The notes under the pieces were generated by a model. The model searched no databases. It was not told the origin of the DNA and saw only the letters and a list, made by a program, of their open reading frames with translations. The position numbers were made by a program, and so were the translations under genes. Shown here in pieces: positions 38,299-41,518 of a stretch of DNA of 41,518 nt. The stretch is from an uncultured Clostridia bacterium (GTDB lineage Bacteria; Bacillota; Clostridia; TANB77; CAG-508), in NCBI GenBank assembly GCA_947584805.1, contig CANPWU010000009.1:1-41518 (forward strand), written 5' to 3'. Within the stretch, counting starts at the first letter, position 1; each line of letters starts with the position of its first letter.

Positions 38299-40025
38299 AT
38301 GAATTATTTAGAAAAGTATGAAGAATGGTGCAGTAATGAGACTTTTGATGAAGAAACAAGAAAAGAATTATTAGCATTAAAGGGAAATGATGCAGAAATA
38401 AAAGAAAGATTTTATCAAGACCTAGAATTCGGAACTGGAGGATTAAGAGGCATAATAGGTGCTGGAACAAATAGAATGAATATTTATACAGTTGGAAAAG
38501 CAACTCAAGGATTAGCAAACTTTATAAAAAAAGAACATGCAGAATCAAAGGGTGTTGCAATTGCATATGACTCAAGACATATGTCACAAGAATTTAGTGA
38601 AAAACGCAGCTCTAATTTTAAATGCTAATGGAATAAAAACATATAGATTTGAATCATTAAGACCTACTCCAGAACTTTCTTTTGCATTAAGAGAGCTTCG
38701 GATGTATTGCAGGAATTGTAATTACAGCAAGCCATAATCCTCCTGAATATAATGGATACAAAGTATATTGGGAAGATGGAGCACAAATAACTCCTCCAAA
38801 AGATAAAGAAATAATAACAGAAGTTGCAAATGTAACAGATTATGCAAGTATTAAGACTATGCCAAAAGAAGAAGCTGTAAAAAATGGATTATATAATGTA
38901 ATAGGGAAAGAAATAGACGACAGATACATGGAAGAGCTAAAAAAACAATCATTAAATGCAGACATTGTTAAGAAAATGGCAGATGATATAACTATTGTAT
39001 ATACTCCATTACACGGAACGGGCAACAAGCCAGTTAGAAGAGTTTTGGCAGAACTTGGATTTAAAAATGTATATGTTGTCCCAGAGCAAGAACTTCCAGA
39101 TGGAAACTTCCCAACAGTAAGTTATCCAAACCCAGAAGATCCAAAAGCTTTTGAACTTGCATTAAAACTTGGAAAAGAAAAAAATGCGGATATAGTTCTT
39201 GCAACAGACCCAGATGCAGATAGACTAGGCGTTTATGCAAAAGATCCTAAAACAAATGAATATGTGTCATTCACAGGAAATATGTCAGCAATTTTAATTG
39301 CAGAATATATTTTATCTGAAAAGAAAAAAAGAGGATTAATCCCTGCAAATGGAGCACTTGTAACTACAATAGTATCTACAAATATGGCAAAAGCACTTGC
39401 AAAGGAATATGGAATAAAGGAAATAGAAACTTTAACAGGATTTAAATTTATAGGAGAACAAATAAAATTTTTTGAACAAAATCACACATATAATTACCTT
39501 TTCGGATTTGAAGAAAGTTATGGATGTTTAGCCGGAACACATGCAAGAGACAAAGATTCTGTTGTAGCATGTCTATTACTTTGCGAAGCGGCAGCATTCT
39601 ATAAAGCACAAGGTTTAACATTATGGGAGCAAATGATAAGAATTTATGAAAAGTATGGATATTATAGAGAAACTCTTGCAACAATTACTTTAAAGGGAAT
39701 TGAAGGACAAGAAAAAATAAAAGCTATAATGGAAAAATTAAGAAACAACCCTACAAGTCAAGTAGGAAAATTCAAAGTAGAAGAAATAAGAGACTATAAA
39801 TTAAAAGTTACACATAACTTGATAACTGGAGAAAAAGGAACAACAGATTTACCAGAATCAAACGTACTTTACTATGCACTTGAAAACGACGCTTGGTGTT
39901 GTGTAAGACCATCTGGAACAGAACCAAAAATAAAATTCTATATGGGAGTTAAAAAGAATACAATGGAAAGTGCAAATTCTGAGCTTGAAGAACTAAAAAA
40001 TGCAATGCTTGCAATGTGTGAATAG
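38299..40025 (+). CDS. Phosphoglucomutase/phosphomannomutase, one CGG and one CGC break
   Basis: 574 residues reconstructed, PgcA-like length. Motifs: TASHNPPEYNGYKVYW (phospho-Ser), DPDADR (metal loop), GFEESYG and RPSGTEPK. CGG 38699 is skipped to give ELGCIAGIVITASHN. A first break at 38601-38607 is different: the zero frame is CGC (38605). Skipping that C gives SEKAALILN, or deleting one A of the A-run gives SENAALILN. It supplies Man-1-P (and probably Glc-1-P) for ManC. AAGGAGG precedes ATG 38299. Confidence 0.88.
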
Positions 40026-40107
40026 GAAAAATTTGCATAATTTGTAAAAATATGCTAAAATATATGAGAAAATATTTTTATAGATTAGTAAGAAAGAGAG
40101 AAAACAA

Positions 40108-41052
40108 ATGGAACCAATATTTTTCAAACCTGTATACAAAAATGTTATATGGGGCGGAAATAATATATCTAAAATATTTAAAAGAAATGTAATAGGGGAT
40201 GATATAGGAGAAAGCTGGGAATTATCTGCACACAAAAACGGGTTGAGCATAGTTCAAAACGGAGAATTTAAAGGAAAAGATTTACAAGAATTATTTAATG
40301 ATGAAAAATGTAAAACTCAAGTTTTTGGTACACATTGCAAAAATTTAACCAGATTTCCTATACTCGCTAAATTTATAGATGCTAATAAAAATCTATCAAT
40401 ACAAGTACATCCAGATAATGATTACGCATTAAAATATGAGAATGATTCTGGAAAAACAGAAGTATGGTATGTTATGGATTGTAAGAAGGATGCAAAAATA
40501 GTTTATGGATTTAAAGATGGCGTAACTAAGGACAATTTAAAAAACGCGGTAGATCATATAGAAGATAATGTAAATTATTTAAGTGTACATAAAGGAGATT
40601 TTATTTCAATACCTTCAGGTACAATACATGCCATAATGGATGGAATTGTAGTATGTGAGGTACAACAAACAAGTGATATAACATATAGAGTTTATGACTG
40701 GAATAGAACAGATAAAGATGGCAAACCAAGAGAATTACATAAAGACAAAGCACTAGATGTTATAAATTTACAAACTAATCAAAAAGTATATAATTATGAG
40801 AACATAAATGAAAATACACATATGTATAAATCAGATATATTTAATATAGATATGCTTAATATTAATGGTACATTAGAAGGAAAATCAAGTAAAGAGAGTT
40901 TCTATACATATATTGTAATTGAAGGAAATGGAAATATAAAAACTCCTAACTTTTCGAAAAATATTGAAAAAGGTGATACATTATTAATTCCAGCAAATCT
41001 TGGAGAATATACCTTAGATGGAAATATGAAATTGATGAAAGTTTGGGTATAG
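40108..41052 (+). CDS. manA: Mannose-6-phosphate isomerase, class I
   Basis: 314 residues. Zinc-dependent cupin enzyme converting fructose-6-P to mannose-6-P. The core motif SIQVHPDNDYA carries zinc ligands, with KTEVWYVMDC and PSGTIHAI further on. It closes the GDP-mannose route of the operon (ManA, Pgm, ManC). Out-of-phase CGG at 40155, 40239 and 40260 do not disturb the frame. A terminator follows at 41077. Confidence 0.94.
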   Translation: MEPIFFKPVYKNVIWGGNNISKIFKRNVIGDDIGESWELSAHKNGLSIVQNGEFKGKDLQELFNDEKCKTQVFGTHCKNLTRFPILAKFIDANKNLSIQVHPDNDYALKYENDSGKTEVWYVMDCKKDAKIVYGFKDGVTKDNLKNAVDHIEDNVNYLSVHKGDFISIPSGTIHAIMDGIVVCEVQQTSDITYRVYDWNRTDKDGKPRELHKDKALDVINLQTNQKVYNYENINENTHMYKSDIFNIDMLNINGTLEGKSSKESFYTYIVIEGNGNIKTPNFSKNIEKGDTLLIPANLGEYTLDGNMKLMKVWV

Positions 41053-41076
41053 AAAGATAAAAATAATGATATTTAT

Positions 41077-41108
41077 AAAATGACGTATGATGAAACATAC
41101 GTCATTTT
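41077..41108 (+). terminator. Terminator of the polysaccharide operon
   Basis: Perfect stem AAAATGACGTATG/CATACGTCATTTT with a six-base loop. Confidence 0.88.
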
Positions 41109-41184
41109 AGTATCTAAAATAGAAATTAATAATACTGAATAAAAAAATTACCAGAAATTACTTAAAAATTTTAGCGAAAATTCA

Positions 41185-41213
41185 TTGACTTTGTAAATTA
41201 ATTATGTTATTAT
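41185..41213 (+). promoter_or_regulatory. Upstream promoter of a tandem pair
   Basis: TTGACT (41185-41190), 17-base spacer, TATTAT (41208-41213). It lies about 200 bases before a second, stronger promoter, as in tandem rRNA promoters. Confidence 0.5.
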
Positions 41214-41393
41214 AATATTACGCTATGAGAAACAAGGGAAAACATATTAAAAAGTGTATATATTTTAAGTATACAAACTAGTAATATTAAGTCTAACAAA
41301 ACGATAAAATGCAGTTAATTACTGGTTTTCTTTTTTGCCCTAAAATTGTTAATAAAAATCTTAAAAATTTTTTAAAAATTTTTCAAAAAAGTG

Positions 41394-41422
41394 TTGACAA
41401 TTAGTTTCAAAAATAGTATAAT
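41394..41422 (+). promoter_or_regulatory. Strong consensus promoter, probably of an rRNA operon
   Basis: TTGACA (41394-41399) and TATAAT (41417-41422) at exactly 17 bases, preceded by an A/T-tract resembling an UP element (41350-41390). Confidence 0.8.
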
Positions 41423-41518
41423 AAAAAAGCTCTGTGATTAAGGAGCAAAAAAGTACATTGAAAAGTAAACAAAAAATCCTTTAAGAAACCAAGCGGAAAT
41501 GTATTTTAAAATACATGA
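41423..41518 (+). other. Probable leader of a 16S rRNA operon
   Basis: No ORF is present. The segment holds GTACATTGAAAAGTAAAC (41453-41470), like the motif found upstream of Firmicute 16S genes, and an 18-base perfect palindrome (41499-41516) that could be part of a processing stem. The rest of 41053-41393 is A/T-rich with a terminator and promoters only. The rRNA gene itself would lie beyond the window. Confidence 0.5.

Larger units (their letters stand above)
2605..38701. other. Set of 30 in-frame CGG (+1) frameshift sites
   Basis: Coding-strand C positions. Plus: 2605, 2777, 2826, 2980, 3260, 3471, 11327, 11385, 11833, 12311, 19451, 20065, 20708, 21871, 22781, 23022, 27763, 28199, 29729, 31469, 32010, 34878, 35080, 36026, 37689, 38699. 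Minus: 6002, 6633, 6913, 19237. At each site the upstream frame reads CGG, and skipping the C restores the family-typical protein with Gly at that place. The fourth base is A in 23, C in 4 and T in 3. The preceding codon varies freely (ACT, GAC, TAT, GTT, ATT, GAG, CCA, ATG, GGG and others). What is seen is the phase rule; decoding as CGGN = Gly is inference. Confidence 0.85.

Noticed and set aside
2605-38701. Widespread pseudogenes or low-quality assembly as the cause of the broken genes
   Set aside because: All breaks but one are at in-frame CGG with the same one-base correction. Random decay or homopolymer errors would give deletions, stops and breaks at other codons and phases. Raw reads are still needed for final exclusion.
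1-41518. CRISPR arrays, inteins, or retroelements
   Set aside because: No regularly spaced repeats, no splicing motifs at the breaks and no reverse transcriptase were seen. The frame breaks are single-base and need no inserted domain.

Overview
This window comes from a very AT-rich, spore-forming, Clostridia-like Firmicute. Sporulation genes (spoVT, an H-type SASP gene, spoIIM), an anaerobic ribonucleotide reductase, and the ireB-ruvX-DUF1292 gene order support this. An uncultured gut-type Clostridia lineage is plausible, but that is inference.

Layout. 1-2.3 kb: nrdD (5' end cut by the window edge) and nrdG. 2.4-5.3 kb: a probable mobile-element segment with a SHOCT-like small protein, a large serine recombinase, a foreign-looking membrane protein and a short FNT-type transporter. 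It abuts a 3'-truncated feoB. 5.3-7 kb: feoB remnant and feoA (minus strand). 7.1-8.3 kb: rpmE, tmRNA, tRNA-His, tRNA-Gln. 8.4-13 kb: LPQTG surface protein, spoVT, SASP-H, recG. 13.1-18 kb: an uncharacterised membrane/CpaE-like/GAF-GGDEF-like cluster, then ireB, ruvX, DUF1292. 18-27.7 kb: tmcAL, rnhA, a ROK kinase, endoQ, spoIIM, xerD, a purD-like gene and a bactofilin-like membrane protein. 27.7-41 kb: a polysaccharide operon encoding a complete GDP-mannose to GDP-D-rhamnose route (manA, pgm/manB, manC, gmd, rmd), four glycosyltransferase modules (one fused to a Wzy/ligase-like membrane domain) and a Wzx flippase. The window ends in strong tandem promoters and what looks like the leader of an rRNA operon.

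Central observation. Seventeen genes, many normally indispensable, appear broken by +1 frameshifts. Every one of 30 breakpoints lies at an in-frame CGG codon. Dropping the C, so that the next codon read is GGN (Gly), restores the full-length conserved protein each time: RecG Walker A, the RNase HI GGWG motif, the ManC GGxGTR and TGYGYI motifs, the TmcAL GEYNPFHNGH motif, the EndoQ C-terminus. By my manual scan CGG is never used as Arg in a native gene, while CGT, CGC and CGA are. CGG trinucleotides that straddle two codons (such as AAC|GGA) cause no break. The pattern is tied to codon phase, which a sequencing error would not be. I propose that CGG is unassigned here and that CGGN is decoded genome-wide as a single glycine by +1 frameshifting or quadruplet reading. 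I know of no description of this in bacteria. An artefact has not been excluded without raw reads or proteomics.

Coding features below are given as reconstructed genes spanning these sites, and each entry states the site positions. Coordinates of CGG sites are those of the C on the coding strand.
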